Shown: positions 23,992 to 33,612, counted from the stretch's first letter. The stretch: DNA of 54,059 bases from Gammaproteobacteria bacterium (GCA_028871525.1 JAGWMX010000006.1:1-54059), one strand, 5' to 3'. Numbers and translations are program-made. The notes: generated by a model from the letters alone, not told the origin.

Positions 23992-25314
23992 TCACGGCTC
24001 GCCGCGCTGGCGCGGAATGCCCATGCGCTGGCGGCGCTCCCACAGCGATTTTCGGCTGATGCCGAGCCGCCGCGCCAGCTCGGATTCAGTCAAATGACGC
24101 TGGTGGCGCAGCACGAAGTCGCGGAAATAGTCGTCCAGGCTCAGTGCGTCCGACGAGGCCGCCGCCGTCTGCAAGCCCAGATGCGGGCTCTCCAGCGTAT
24201 CGCCGTCGCACAGGATCGCCGCGCGCTCCAGGCAATTGGCCAGTTCGCGGACGTTGCCGGGCCACGGGTATTCGCGCAACCGCCGCCGTGCGCCGGCGGT
24301 GACCTGCAGGCGGTTGCGCCCGAGACGGGCGGCGATCTGCACCAGCAGGTGATCGATCAGCAGATCGATGTCGGCGTCGCGTTCGCGCAGCGGCGGCAGT
24401 CGGATTTCCATCACCCGCAGCCGGAAAAACAGGTCTTCACGGAACGTGCGCTGGGCTACCATCGCGGCGAGATCGCGGTGGGTGGCCGCCAGCACGCGCA
24501 CGCTGACATGCCGCGGCTGCACCGCGCCGACCGCGCGGATCTCCCCATCCTGCAGCGCGCGCAGAAGGCGTGCCTGTGCCGCCAGCGCCAGCTCGCCGAT
24601 CTCGTCCAGGAACAGGGTGCCGTGGTGTGCCGCATCGAACAGCCCGGCTTTGCGCTGGGCGGCGCCGGTGAACGCGCCACGTTCGTAGCCGAACAGCTCG
24701 GCTTCGATCAGGTTGTCCGGAATCGCCGCACAGTTGACCGCGACGAACGGCCCGCCGCTGCGGCCGCTGGCGGCGTGGATCGCGCGCGCCACCAGTTCCT
24801 TGCCGGTGCCGGACTCGCCGCAGATCAGCACCGTAGCGTCGGTGGCGGCGACCTTGCGGATGCGCTCGGCGACTTCGCGCATCGGCGGCGAGGTTCCGAC
24901 CAGACCCTCGACCGGCCAGTTACGGGCGACGTCCTGCGTCAGCGCGCGATGGCTGCGCAGCAGCCGCGCCTGCTCGATCAGCCGGCGCACGATCAGCAGC
25001 AGCTCGTCGAATTCGAACGGCTTGGCGATATAGTCGGCGGCGCCTTGCCTGATGCACTCCACCGCCGACGAAATGCTGGCGTAGCTGGTCATGATCAGCA
25101 CCGGCGCGCCGGCGGCCGCTTTCACCAACTCGACGCCAGGCGCTCCAGGCAGCCTGAGATCGGCCATCACCAGATCGAAAGCAGAAGGATCGAGCGCTTG
25201 CGCCTGTTCGACGCTGTCGGCCTCGGTGACCCGGCAGCCATCGCGCTGCAGCCGTTTGGCGATCTGGCCGCGGATCAGCGGCTCGTCCTCGACGATCAGA
25301 ACCTGCGGCTTCAT
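23992..25314 (-). CDS. NtrC-family sigma-54-dependent response regulator
   Basis: 440 residues. Receiver domain 1-120 with acidic pocket 'VEDEP', phospho-acceptor Asp52 ('VMADLRLPG'), Thr in 'MTSYAS' and Lys in 'AKPFEF'. AAA+ domain about 140-375 with Walker A 'GESGTGKE', the sigma-54 contact loop 'ELFGYERGAFTGA', Walker B 'LFLDEIGEL' and the arginine-finger region 'FREDLFFRL'. A Fis-type helix-turn-helix ends the protein ('LTESELARRLGISRKSLWERR'). Its ATG overlaps the kinase stop (ATGA), so the two are co-translated. It is the obvious candidate to bind the paired palindromes near acs, the porin gene and satP. The pairing with an SSS-type kinase resembles CbrA/CbrB. Confidence 0.95.
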   Translation of the reverse strand: MKPQVLIVEDEPLIRGQIAKRLQRDGCRVTEADSVEQAQALDPSAFDLVMADLRLPGAPGVELVKAAAGAPVLIMTSYASISSAVECIRQGAADYIAKPFEFDELLLIVRRLIEQARLLRSHRALTQDVARNWPVEGLVGTSPPMREVAERIRKVAATDATVLICGESGTGKELVARAIHAASGRSGGPFVAVNCAAIPDNLIEAELFGYERGAFTGAAQRKAGLFDAAHHGTLFLDEIGELALAAQARLLRALQDGEIRAVGAVQPRHVSVRVLAATHRDLAAMVAQRTFREDLFFRLRVMEIRLPPLRERDADIDLLIDHLLVQIAARLGRNRLQVTAGARRRLREYPWPGNVRELANCLERAAILCDGDTLESPHLGLQTAAASSDALSLDDYFRDFVLRHQRHLTESELARRLGISRKSLWERRQRMGIPRQRGEP

Positions 25315-28202
25315 GGGGCGACCTCTGCAGCGGGTTGCGGCAGCCAGATTTCGACACGGGTTCCGGAGCCGGGTGCGCTTTCCAGGCGCACGCGGCCGCC
25401 GTGATCGCGCACGATGCTGTAAACCAGCGGCAGTCCGAGGCCGGTGCCGCTGCCGGGTGATTTGGTGGTAAAAAACGGCTCGAAAACGCGTTCGCGCAGG
25501 TGTTCGGGAATCCCGCAGCCGCGGTCTTCGACGATCAGTGTGACACCGTCGTCGGCCGCCTGCGCGCGCACGTCGATCGTCGCGCGCGCCGCAGAGGCGT
25601 CCGCGGCATTGGTGAGCAGGTTGACCAGAACTTGCAGAATGCGCGATCGCTCGGCAAAGACGTCGAGCGTATCCGGCATCTCGGCCACGAACTGCAAGCC
25701 GCTGCCGCTGGCGGCCAGCCGTGCCAGCCGGACCGCGTCGCGGACGCAGGCTGCCAGATCGAAACGCTGAACCTGCGCCTGCCGACCGCCGCCAGAATGG
25801 CTGAACGACAGCAATGCCGAGACGATTTCCTGGATGCGCCGGCTCTGGTTCAGAATCTCGTCCAGTGCCTGCCGCAACTCCTCGGTCTCGGCCTCCAGCT
25901 TGAGATTCTGCGCCAGGCTGCTGATGCCGGTCAGCGGATTGCCGATCTCGTGGGCGACGCCGGCCGCCAGCGTGCCGATCGAGGCCAGGCGCTCGGTGTG
26001 CGCCAGCTCGGCCTCCAGCAGTCGCTGCTCGGTCAGATCCTCGATCAGCACCACGTCGCCGCCGTCGCCGGGGTCGAAGCTCACCGCTTCCTTGTGCAGA
26101 TTCAGCCAGCGCACGCCGTCCGGCAGCGCCAGCTCGATGCGGTACAAATGGGCGTCGCTCACGGCCAGAAAGCCATCGAGGAGATCCGCCCATGGCGCCG
26201 GCAGCTCGTCGATGCGGCGGCCCAGTGCCGCCTCCTCGCGTACGCCGGAGAGCAGCGCCAAGCGCTGGTTCCACAGGCGGACGCGGCCGCCGCCGGCGAT
26301 CGAGCAGGCGCCGATCGGCAGCGTGCGCAGCATCTGTCGATGTAGCCGCCGCAGATGATCGAGTTCGCCGGCCAGGCCGGTCAGCCGTCGCGGCTCGCGT
26401 TCGAATTGGTCCTCGATCAGGCGGCCGGTGGCGGTGTGGATGCCGAGCAGCGAGCGCGCCAGATGCGGGCCGAGCAGGCCGGACAGGTTGCGCTCCAATC
26501 GCGCCTCCAGCCGCAGCAGCGCGTGCGGATGGGTTTCGCCGGGCGGCAGTCCGCAGTCGCGCAGCGCCTGGTCCAGTTCCCGCGCGCCGTTGGCCGGTCC
26601 CAGGGCGGCGGTCAGCCGCCGCGACAGTTGTGCCAGCGTCGGCGCCTGCGGCCGCTCGCGCAGCAACCGCGCGTGCAGGCGGATGACCTGGTCGGCGAGC
26701 AGCTCGCGCGGCTGCGGTCGCGTCGCCAGCGACACCGTCACCAGCAGCGCGACGTTGATCGCCAGCGACCAGAACGTCGGCAGCGGCCACGGCGAGGCGC
26801 CGGCCGGAACCAGTCGGTGCAGCAGGTCCGGATGACCGCCGAGCAACGGCAGCATCAAGGTGAAGAACCACACCGCCATGCCGCCGCTGGCGCCGGCGAG
26901 GAACCCGGCGCCGGTGGCGCGCGGCCAGGTCAGCAGCGCGATCACGCCGGGCAGGAACTGGGCCACGGCCACGAACGAAATCAGTCCCATCTGCACCAGC
27001 CCCTGGCTCTGCCCGCTGACCAGGTAGGTCAGATAGCCGACGCTGATCACCGCCAGCAGCAGCCACCGGCGCCAACGCCGCAGCTTGTGGTACAGATCGC
27101 CGTCGGACCGGCGCCGGCGGTGCAGCCACAGCGGCAGCAGCAGGTGGTTCAGGCACATGCCGGACAGCGCCAGCGACTCCACGATCAGCATCGCGCTGGC
27201 CGCCGAGATGCCGCCGATGAACACCAGCAGCGTCAGTGCGTCGCCGCCGTAGCGCTGCGCCAGCGCCAGCAGGAAGTAGTCCGGCGGCGTCGTCACGCCG
27301 GCCGAACGGCCGGCCCACAGAATCAGCGGGATCGGCAGGTTCAGCAGCAGCAGGAACAGCGGATACAGCCACGACGCCGTGCGCAGTCCGCCGCGGCTGA
27401 CGTTTTCCACGAACAGCATATGGAAGCATCGGGGCAGCAGGAACGCCGCCGAGGCCGACAGCAGCAGCAAGGTGTTCCAGGCGCTGCCGCCGACCGGCGC
27501 GTACATCGCCGCCAGCGCCTGCGGATGCACGCTCAGCCAATGCTCAAGACCGCCGAAACCGCCGAAAACGCCGACCAGTGCGAAAGCGCTGGCGGTCAGC
27601 AGCGCCATCAGCTTGACGATGGACTCGAAGGCGATGGCCATTACCAGGCCATCGTGCTTGGCGCGCGGCTGCAGGTGCCGGGCGCCGAACAGCACCGCGA
27701 ACAGCGTCACCTGCGCGCAGAACACCGCCGCCAGCAGCGGCGAGGTGGCGGGCGCGTGCTGCTGGGTCAGCACTTCCATGGAACTGGTCACGGCGCGGAT
27801 CTGCAGCGCCATGTACGGCAGGATGCCCAGCAGCGTCAGCAGCGTCACCAGCGGGCCGGTGTAGCGGCTGACGTAGCGGAAGGCCAGCAGATCGGCCAGC
27901 GACTGCAGTTGATAGTCGCGCACCAGCCGCAGCAGCGGCGACAGCAGCAGCGGCGCGGCCAGGAAACTCAGCGTGACGCCCAGATAGATGGTCAGGAACA
28001 AAAAACCCTGGCGATCCGCGAAACCGACGCTGCCGTAATAGGTCCAGGTGGTGGCGTAGACGCCCAACGACAGCGCCAGCACCGCCGGATGGCGCGCCAG
28101 CCGCGCCGGCCAGCCGCCGCGCTCGGTAACATAGGCGACGACGAACAGCAGGCCCAGATAGGCCAGGGCGACGCCGAAAAGAACGCCGAGTTCAATCGTC
28201 AC
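25311..28202 (-). CDS. SSS-transporter-domain sensor histidine kinase (CbrA/CrbS-like)
   Basis: 963 residues from GTG at 28202. About residues 1-490 form a sodium:solute symporter (SLC5) domain with some thirteen helices; '[21 protein letters not shown]' (helix region) is typical of this kinase group. A linker (about 500-600), a PAS domain (about 600-710) and a kinase core follow: phospho-acceptor His751 ('VAHEIGNP'), N box '[10 protein letters not shown]', G1 'DRGCGIP', G2 'GTGLGL'. CbrA and CrbS/MxtR are known relatives; CrbS-type kinases control acs in Vibrio and Pseudomonas. It overlaps the small upstream gene by 11 bases and the regulator by 4. Inferred signal: acetate or a related acid. 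Confidence 0.93.
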   Translation of the reverse strand: MTIELGVLFGVALAYLGLLFVVAYVTERGGWPARLARHPAVLALSLGVYATTWTYYGSVGFADRQGFLFLTIYLGVTLSFLAAPLLLSPLLRLVRDYQLQSLADLLAFRYVSRYTGPLVTLLTLLGILPYMALQIRAVTSSMEVLTQQHAPATSPLLAAVFCAQVTLFAVLFGARHLQPRAKHDGLVMAIAFESIVKLMALLTASAFALVGVFGGFGGLEHWLSVHPQALAAMYAPVGGSAWNTLLLLSASAAFLLPRCFHMLFVENVSRGGLRTASWLYPLFLLLLNLPIPLILWAGRSAGVTTPPDYFLLALAQRYGGDALTLLVFIGGISAASAMLIVESLALSGMCLNHLLLPLWLHRRRRSDGDLYHKLRRWRRWLLLAVISVGYLTYLVSGQSQGLVQMGLISFVAVAQFLPGVIALLTWPRATGAGFLAGASGGMAVWFFTLMLPLLGGHPDLLHRLVPAGASPWPLPTFWSLAINVALLVTVSLATRPQPRELLADQVIRLHARLLRERPQAPTLAQLSRRLTAALGPANGARELDQALRDCGLPPGETHPHALLRLEARLERNLSGLLGPHLARSLLGIHTATGRLIEDQFEREPRRLTGLAGELDHLRRLHRQMLRTLPIGACSIAGGGRVRLWNQRLALLSGVREEAALGRRIDELPAPWADLLDGFLAVSDAHLYRIELALPDGVRWLNLHKEAVSFDPGDGGDVVLIEDLTEQRLLEAELAHTERLASIGTLAAGVAHEIGNPLTGISSLAQNLKLEAETEELRQALDEILNQSRRIQEIVSALLSFSHSGGGRQAQVQRFDLAACVRDAVRLARLAASGSGLQFVAEMPDTLDVFAERSRILQVLVNLLTNAADASAARATIDVRAQAADDGVTLIVEDRGCGIPEHLRERVFEPFFTTKSPGSGTGLGLPLVYSIVRDHGGRVRLESAPGSGTRVEIWLPQPAAEVAP

Positions 28203-28419
28203 GACGCATCCGCGCCAGCCAGGCGGCACCGGCGATCAGAACAGCCCAAACCAGATAAAGCAGCCACCACGGACGAACGGGATCGTTCCATAACGCTGCG
28301 GCCGGGCTGGCCAGCAACGCCGCGGCCAATAGCGTCAGCGCCACCTCGTGATCGGCGCCGGGCGGCCGGTAAGGGCGCCGGCGTTGGGCAGGGCCCGGGT
28401 TTGGCTCGACGTCGCGCAT
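28192..28419 (-). CDS. Small two-helix membrane protein upstream of the SSS kinase
   Basis: 75 residues: a basic, Pro-rich N-terminus (RRRPYRPPG) and two hydrophobic segments (about 26-45 and 50-68) ending 'ARMRRDD'. The ATG at 28419 has a very strong AGGAGGAGGGG site. Its last 11 bases overlap the kinase start, so it is translationally coupled and first in the operon. Small membrane proteins accompany SSS-family transporters and CbrA/CrbS kinases in other genomes, which suggests an accessory subunit, but I do not recognise a named family. Operator sites lie only 12 bases upstream of its ATG. Confidence 0.75.
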   Translation of the reverse strand: MRDVEPNPGPAQRRRPYRPPGADHEVALTLLAAALLASPAAALWNDPVRPWWLLYLVWAVLIAGAAWLARMRRDD

Positions 28420-28430
28420 CCCCTCCTCCT

Positions 28431-28465
28431 GTTACCTGGCGTAACGCCAGGTTACTCGCAGTAAC
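28431..28465. promoter_or_regulatory. Paired activator sites between the sensor operon and the porin gene
   Basis: GTTACCTGGCGTAAC (28431-28445) and GTTACTCGCAGTAAC (28451-28465) both match GTTAC-N5-GTAAC exactly, with centres 20 bp apart. They lie 88 bases upstream of the porin sigma-54 promoter. They also lie 12 bases upstream of the start codon of the divergent sensor operon, where bound protein would be expected to hinder that operon's transcription. Confidence 0.85.
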
Positions 28466-28552
28466 ACCTCAGCCCGTGGTGCTCCCGCAAAAATCCAGCT
28501 TATCTTACTGGTTTATATTGATAATTCCTAATCTTGCCCATTGGAATCGTAC

Positions 28553-28567
28553 TGGCACCCGGTTTGC
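28553..28567 (+). promoter_or_regulatory. Sigma-54 promoter of the porin-MFS genes
   Basis: TGGCACCCGGTTTGC, an exact -24/-12 element (TGGCAC-N5-TTGC, followed by T). Predicted start near 28579, about 125 bases before the porin ATG. Confidence 0.85.
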
Positions 28568-28702
28568 TTGATGGTTCGCCCTGAAGCCCTGGAACCACCA
28601 CAGAAATAAAAATATAGGCATTGAGCCAGTCGACGAATTGGCGTTCTAGGGAACATTGAGTCGAAGTGTTGCTCGAGTTTAACGCACCGGAGGAGTTGCA
28701 CT

Positions 28703-30238
28703 ATGGGCACGAGTAGCTTCAGAAAAACTTTGATTTTCGGCGTCGGGATGGCGTCCGCGCTCCTCGCGTCCGCGACAGCCGCAGCCGCCGGACAACCGCG
28801 TGCCGGCTCCGCGCAAGTGACGCAGGCCGTCGAACAGGTCAAGTCGCGCTTGAATCAGTTAAATCAGGAAATCGATGTCCTCAAGGCCCAATTGGAAGCG
28901 ACCCAAAAACAACTGGAAGCGACGCAAAAACAGGCGCAGGCCGCCTCCGATAAGGCCGCTTCTGCGCAGGCTCAAGCTAAAGTCGCTTCGGCGCGGGCTG
29001 CCACCCAGCAGACGGCCAACAAACCGGAAGTGGCAACCAATTATGTGGAGGTCGCACCGGGTATACACGCCGAGTTGCATGGATTCGTCAGCGCCAGCTA
29101 CTTCTACCAGGATCAAAACTTTTTCTTCGGCAACGGCCAAAACGGCGAATTTCCGAATCCGCCGGCTTCTCCCGGACAGAATAACGGTCTGTCCGGCGGC
29201 GACGTCCGCAACAGCCGGGCCTGGCTGGAGATCGCGGGGCCGACCATGGGCAACGGCTGGCATGGCGGAGCCCACCTCGAGTTCGACTTCTTTGGCGGCA
29301 ACAACGGTACCGGTGCGTTCAGCGGTCAGCAGCCAGTGCTGCGCCTGCGGCAGGCTTACGTCACGGTGGACAACGACCAGATCGACGGCAAGCTGGTGGT
29401 CGGCCAGCAGTGGACGCTGATCTTTCCGTACTCCAGTATCGAAAAAGGCGTCAATAATCTGCCGGAATCGCTGACGCACATCGCCTTCCCGCTCGGATAC
29501 GGTACCGGTATGATCGGCTGGCGCTTCCCCGGCATCGTCTATTCCCAGGGGCTAGGCAAGCTGGCGTCGGCGCTCGCCGATTTCCGGTTCGACGCCGGTG
29601 TATTCGAAGGTAGCTACGATGGCCCCGGGTCCAACATCAATTTCGCGTCTGCCGGCAACGTCAATTTCCATCCGCAGATACAAAGCCGGCTGTCGTTCCA
29701 CAAAGATGCCTGGTTTGCGTACCTGGCCAGCGATTACAGCAGCGAACAGCTTTCAGGCGTGGGCGGGACGGAGAAGCCGCCGCTCGGCATCAGCAAGATC
29801 ACGACCTACGCCGTCGTGACCGGAGCGAGCTGGACCCGGGGTCCGTATGTGGTGGGCATCAATGGTTACGTCGGCAGAGCGCTCGGCGCGAATTTCGGCG
29901 CCCTCACCCAGTTCGGCGATATCCGCGAATTCGGCGGTTATCTGCGGGCGGGCTATAAGTTCAACCAGTGGGGCGTGCCGTTCCTGGACCACTGGGGTCT
30001 GTACGGTAACTTTGCCTACAACCGGCCCAACCAGAACGACGTGATCCGCTGGCTCAAAAACGGCTCCAGCGGTCGGCTGCGCAATAAGCAGGTTTCGGCG
30101 GATCTGATCTATACCAACGGGCCGTTTGGATTCGGCTTCGAGTGGCTGCATTCCATTCTCCACCGCACCGCGACCGGTGCGGATTTCGAAACGGTGGTGG
30201 GCAATCAGGCATCGTTCAGCGCCATCTACCATTTCTAA
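28703..30238 (+). CDS. DcaP-like outer-membrane porin with N-terminal coiled coil
   Basis: 511 residues. A signal peptide ends near residue 29 (ATAAAA). Residues about 40-100 are a Gln/Ala-rich coiled coil with repeats such as 'LEATQKQ' twice in a row. The rest is a beta barrel rich in aromatic-Gly alternation, ending in phenylalanine ('SAIYHF') as outer-membrane proteins do. The layout of a periplasmic coiled coil plus 16-strand-type barrel matches DcaP-family trimeric porins, which pass small acids. GGAGGAG precedes the ATG by seven bases. Sigma-54 promoter and operator sites upstream tie it to acs and satP. Confidence 0.85.
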   Translation: MGTSSFRKTLIFGVGMASALLASATAAAAGQPRAGSAQVTQAVEQVKSRLNQLNQEIDVLKAQLEATQKQLEATQKQAQAASDKAASAQAQAKVASARAATQQTANKPEVATNYVEVAPGIHAELHGFVSASYFYQDQNFFFGNGQNGEFPNPPASPGQNNGLSGGDVRNSRAWLEIAGPTMGNGWHGGAHLEFDFFGGNNGTGAFSGQQPVLRLRQAYVTVDNDQIDGKLVVGQQWTLIFPYSSIEKGVNNLPESLTHIAFPLGYGTGMIGWRFPGIVYSQGLGKLASALADFRFDAGVFEGSYDGPGSNINFASAGNVNFHPQIQSRLSFHKDAWFAYLASDYSSEQLSGVGGTEKPPLGISKITTYAVVTGASWTRGPYVVGINGYVGRALGANFGALTQFGDIREFGGYLRAGYKFNQWGVPFLDHWGLYGNFAYNRPNQNDVIRWLKNGSSGRLRNKQVSADLIYTNGPFGFGFEWLHSILHRTATGADFETVVGNQASFSAIYHF

Positions 30239-30375
30239 GAGTCGCGCGAACCGGAAGGGCGAAAGTCCGGCGCGAGGAGCCGCCGGGAGATAGTATTGAT
30301 GTCACAAAGGCCGCAGTAAAGTATGACGGCCGATTTTAATATGGATTTTTTAATATAAATTAGGAGACTGGAACG

Positions 30376-32007
30376 ATGAGTGCGACATCGGACGCGATGA
30401 GGGGTGGTATTGCCAGCGGCTGGCTGGCACGCGAGCGTACAGTGGCTGGTCCTGGGTTCAACCGCTGGCTGGTGCCGCCGGCGGCGCTGGCGATACACCT
30501 GTCGATCGGCATGGCCTACGGGTTTTCGGTGTTCTGGCTGCCGATGACCCGGCTGGTCGCCAATCCGGCCTCCGGTTGCACCCAAAGCGGCTGGCTGTCT
30601 GAATTGTTCACCGCGAGCTGCAACTGGACCGTGCCGCAGGTGAGCCTGACGTTCACGCTGTTCATCGCCATGCTCGGCATATCGGCGGCGATCTGGGGCG
30701 GTTGGCTGGAGCACGCCGGGCCGCGCAAGGCCGGATTCATCGCCGCGCTGTGCTGGGGCGGCGGCATGTTTCTCGGCGGTATCGGGGTGGCGATTCACCA
30801 ACTCTGGCTGGTCTGGCTGGGCACCGGGATCCTCGGCGGCGTCGGCCAGGGACTGGGGTACATCACGCCGGTATCGTCGCTGATCAAGTGGTTCCCCGAT
30901 CGCCGCGGCATGGCCACCGGTTTCGCCATCATGGGCTACGGCGGCGGCGCGATGATCGGCGCGCCGCTGGCGGTATGGCTGATGCATCATTTCCCGGGCG
31001 AGGGCGTGGCGCCGGCGATGATGGTGATGGGTGCGCTCTATTTTCTGGCGATGAGCGCCGGGGCATTCGGCTTCCGGGTGCCGCCGACCGGCTGGCAACC
31101 GGCCGGCTGGAGCCCGCCGGAAACCCACGGCAAGGCGATGATCACGCACCGCCACGTGCACCTGGAAAAGGCCTGGAAGACGCCGCAGTTCTGGCTGATC
31201 TGGGCGGTGCTATGCCTGAACGTCACTGCCGGCATCGCGGTGATTTCGATGGCCAGCCCGATGCTGCAGGACATCTTCGGGGCGCGGCTTCTGGGCGTGG
31301 ACAGCGTAGCGGCCCTGTCGGCGGCACAGAAGGCAGCGATTGTCGCCGCCGCCGCCGGGCTGGTGGGCCTGATCAGCCTGTTCAACAGCCTGGGACGCAT
31401 CGGCTGGGCGTCGCTGTCGGATTTCATCGGCCGCAAGAACACCTACTACACGTTCTTCGTGCTCGGCATCTTGGTGTACGTGCTGCTGCCGACCTGGGGG
31501 CACCTCGGCATCCCGGCGCTGTTTGTGGTCTCGATCTGCATCATCCTGACCATGTACGGCGGGGGATTTTCGACCGTGCCGGCCTATCTGGCCGACATCT
31601 TCGGCACGCAGATGGTCGGCGCCATTCACGGCCGGCTGATCACCGCCTGGTCGGCGGCCGGCATCATCGGGCCGGTGCTGATCGCCAACCTGCGCCAGTT
31701 CCAGCTCGCGCACGGCGTGGTGCGCAACGACGTCTACGACCTGACGCTGTACATCATGGCGGGCCTGCTGTTCGCCGGCCTGGTCTGCAACTATTTCGTG
31801 CGGCCGGTCAAAGACGCGCATTACATGACGGACGAAGAACTGGCCCGCGAGAGTTCGCTGCAGCACGAGGATCGCATCGCGGGCGATCCGGCCCATGCCG
31901 CGCGCGGAGCGTTCGGCGGCGGCGGCATGCTGGCCTGGCTGGCGGTCGGCGTGCCGTTCCTGATCGGTCTGTATATCGCGCTGGAGAAGGCGGCCGCGCT
32001 GTTCTGA
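30376..32007 (+). CDS. OFA-family MFS transporter (oxalate/formate antiporter-like)
   Basis: 543 residues, twelve helices. Family features are the first-helix segment 'SIGMAYGFSVFWLP', a 50-residue loop with two cysteines (about 69 and 82), 'GLGYITPVSSLIKWFPDRRGMATG' in the helix IV-V region and 'NSLGRIGWASLSDFIGRK'. OFA carriers move small mono- and dicarboxylates such as oxalate, formate, lactate or pyruvate. GGAG precedes the ATG by nine bases. It lies 137 bases after the porin with no terminator between them, so the two are probably co-transcribed. The inferred role is inner-membrane uptake of the acid that the porin admits. Confidence 0.88.
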   Translation: MSATSDAMRGGIASGWLARERTVAGPGFNRWLVPPAALAIHLSIGMAYGFSVFWLPMTRLVANPASGCTQSGWLSELFTASCNWTVPQVSLTFTLFIAMLGISAAIWGGWLEHAGPRKAGFIAALCWGGGMFLGGIGVAIHQLWLVWLGTGILGGVGQGLGYITPVSSLIKWFPDRRGMATGFAIMGYGGGAMIGAPLAVWLMHHFPGEGVAPAMMVMGALYFLAMSAGAFGFRVPPTGWQPAGWSPPETHGKAMITHRHVHLEKAWKTPQFWLIWAVLCLNVTAGIAVISMASPMLQDIFGARLLGVDSVAALSAAQKAAIVAAAAGLVGLISLFNSLGRIGWASLSDFIGRKNTYYTFFVLGILVYVLLPTWGHLGIPALFVVSICIILTMYGGGFSTVPAYLADIFGTQMVGAIHGRLITAWSAAGIIGPVLIANLRQFQLAHGVVRNDVYDLTLYIMAGLLFAGLVCNYFVRPVKDAHYMTDEELARESSLQHEDRIAGDPAHAARGAFGGGGMLAWLAVGVPFLIGLYIALEKAAALF

Positions 32008-32048
32008 AACTGCGTGTGCGCACGGATGCAGCGCAAAACCTGGGGTAC

Positions 32049-32072
32049 GCGGCCCGTCCCGTGACGGGCCGC
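32049..32072 (+). other. Stable hairpin between the MFS and ABC genes
   Basis: A 10-bp perfect stem GCGGCCCGTC/GACGGGCCGC with a 4-base loop, 42 bases after the MFS stop and 20 bases before the solute-binding protein ATG. No T-run follows, so it is more likely an RNA-stabilising or partial stop structure than a full terminator. Confidence 0.6.
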
Positions 32073-32091
32073 GACCGACGAGGAGGCGATC

Positions 32092-33507
32092 ATGAAAAAA
32101 GTGCGATCGATGCGTCGTTGTCTGGTCTTTGCCTTGGCTTGCTTGATGGTTTCGGCCCCTGGGTTGGCCGCACCGCTCAAACCCGCTCCGCTGCGCTATC
32201 CGGCCCGATTCGGCGCGCTGAAGTTCCCGCAGCAGTTCCCGGCGGGCACACGGCTGACGATCACGCAGTGGAGCCACTTCGTGCCGCGCTACGACCAGTG
32301 GTTCGACCGCTACGCGCAGGACTGGGGCCAGGCCAATAACGTCAAGGTCACGGTCAACCACATCAACCTGGCCGACCTGTCCTCGTCGCTGTCGTCGGCG
32401 ATCGCCGCCGGCAAGGGCTCGACCCTGTACGAGATGGTGGCGCCGCCGCCGGCGTTCATCCAGGGCCTGCAGCCGCTGGACGACGTCAACGCGGCGGCGC
32501 AGGCGGCGTTCGGCGAGACCAACCCGGTGTGCGCGCACTCCAGCTACCTGCCGATCAAGAAGATGTGGTACGGCTTCTGCCACGGCTGGGTGCCGGATCC
32601 GGGCGACTACCGCATCGCGATGTGGCGCAAGGCCGGTTATCCGCGCGGGCCGGCGACCTACGACGACCTCTACCGCGGCGGCGTCAAGGTCTACCAGGCC
32701 GCCGGGGTGCCGGTGGGCGTCGGCATGTCGCCGGAAATCGACTCCGAATTCTTCATCCGCTCGCTGATCTGGTCGTTCGGCGGCTCGATCCAGGACGCCC
32801 GCGACCACGTGGTGTTCGACTCGCCGCAGGTGATTGCGGCGGTGGAATACATGGCCAGGCTATACAAGGCTGCCGAAACGCCGGAGGTGTTCACCTGGAA
32901 TGCGGCGTCCAACAACCAGGGCTTCGTCGCCGGCTCGCTGTCCTACATCCAGAATTCGATCTCGTTCTACCGCACCGCGCAGGAGGTCAGCCCGGAGGTC
33001 GCCGCGGACACCGGCTTCCGGCCCGGCCTCAAAGGTCCCGGCGGCAAGGCGCTGCAGACCGCGCACGTCTACGCCATCTACGTCATGCCGAAATACGTGG
33101 CCGACGGCGACGAGAAACAGGCGGCCAAGAAGTTCATGCTCGACCTGGTGGCCAACTACAGCAACGCCACCTACAACAGTGCGCTGTACGACTTTCCAGC
33201 GTTTGCCAGGACGGTGCCGCAGTTGACCGCCAAGGGCGGCTGGCTCGACGATGATCCGTTCGGTTCCAAGCCGGCCGACAAACTCACGGTTCTGCGCGAC
33301 GCCGAAGCCTGGACCGGCTGGCTGGGGTATCCCGGCTACGCCAATCCGGCGGTGAGCCAGGTCTACGAGCAACACCTGCTGTCGGCGATGATGGCCGAGG
33401 TGGCTCAGGGCAAACAGACGCCCCGGCAAGCGGTCAAGCAGACCGCCGCTCAGATCGAGAAGATCTTCGAGAAATGGCGCAAGGCCGGTTATCTCGGCGG
33501 CGGCTGA
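32092..33507 (+). CDS. ABC transporter extracellular solute-binding protein (family 1)
   Basis: 471 residues with a signal peptide (basic 'MKKVRSMRR', hydrophobic core, cleavage near 'GLAA' at 27). 'LTITQWSHFVPRYDQWFDRYAQDW' (start of domain I), 'LYEMVAPPPAFIQGLQPLDD' and 'QNSISFY' fit family 1 binding proteins for sugars and related polyols. GAGGAGG lies five bases before the ATG. It heads a four-gene importer (binding protein, ATPase, two permeases). The ligand is unknown; the nearby trehalose genes are not in the same transcript. Confidence 0.9.
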   Translation: MKKVRSMRRCLVFALACLMVSAPGLAAPLKPAPLRYPARFGALKFPQQFPAGTRLTITQWSHFVPRYDQWFDRYAQDWGQANNVKVTVNHINLADLSSSLSSAIAAGKGSTLYEMVAPPPAFIQGLQPLDDVNAAAQAAFGETNPVCAHSSYLPIKKMWYGFCHGWVPDPGDYRIAMWRKAGYPRGPATYDDLYRGGVKVYQAAGVPVGVGMSPEIDSEFFIRSLIWSFGGSIQDARDHVVFDSPQVIAAVEYMARLYKAAETPEVFTWNAASNNQGFVAGSLSYIQNSISFYRTAQEVSPEVAADTGFRPGLKGPGGKALQTAHVYAIYVMPKYVADGDEKQAAKKFMLDLVANYSNATYNSALYDFPAFARTVPQLTAKGGWLDDDPFGSKPADKLTVLRDAEAWTGWLGYPGYANPAVSQVYEQHLLSAMMAEVAQGKQTPRQAVKQTAAQIEKIFEKWRKAGYLGGG

Positions 33508-33538
33508 TCCGCGGTTCGCGCCCGATGTAAGGCATTAC

Positions 33539-33566
33539 GGGCCGGCGGCGATTACGCCGCCGGCCC
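33539..33566 (+). other. Intercistronic 12-bp hairpin
   Basis: A perfect stem with arms 33539-33550 and 33555-33566 around loop ATTA, between the solute-binding protein and ATPase genes. Hairpins at this position in binding-protein operons typically protect the upstream mRNA, so that more binding protein than membrane subunits is made. No T-run is present. Confidence 0.7.
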
Positions 33567-33612
33567 GCGGTTACGATGGCTTGAACCCCGATTGCAGCGA
33601 GACGGTCACGGC

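Larger units (their letters stand above)
28420..28702. other. Divergent control region between the sensor operon and the porin gene
   Basis: 283 bases, distinctly AT-rich from about 28490 to 28620. It holds the paired palindromes (28431-28465), a small hairpin CCTGGCG/CGCCAGG inside them (28435-28451), the sigma-54 promoter of the porin gene (28553-28567) and a leader of about 125 bases. On the minus strand, possible sigma-70 elements for the sensor operon are seen near 28505-28545 (for example TATAAA), but none is convincing. Confidence 0.7.

Noticed and set aside
26355-28571. 738-codon open frame on the plus strand
   Set aside because: Antisense to the SSS kinase and running across its control region; no support.
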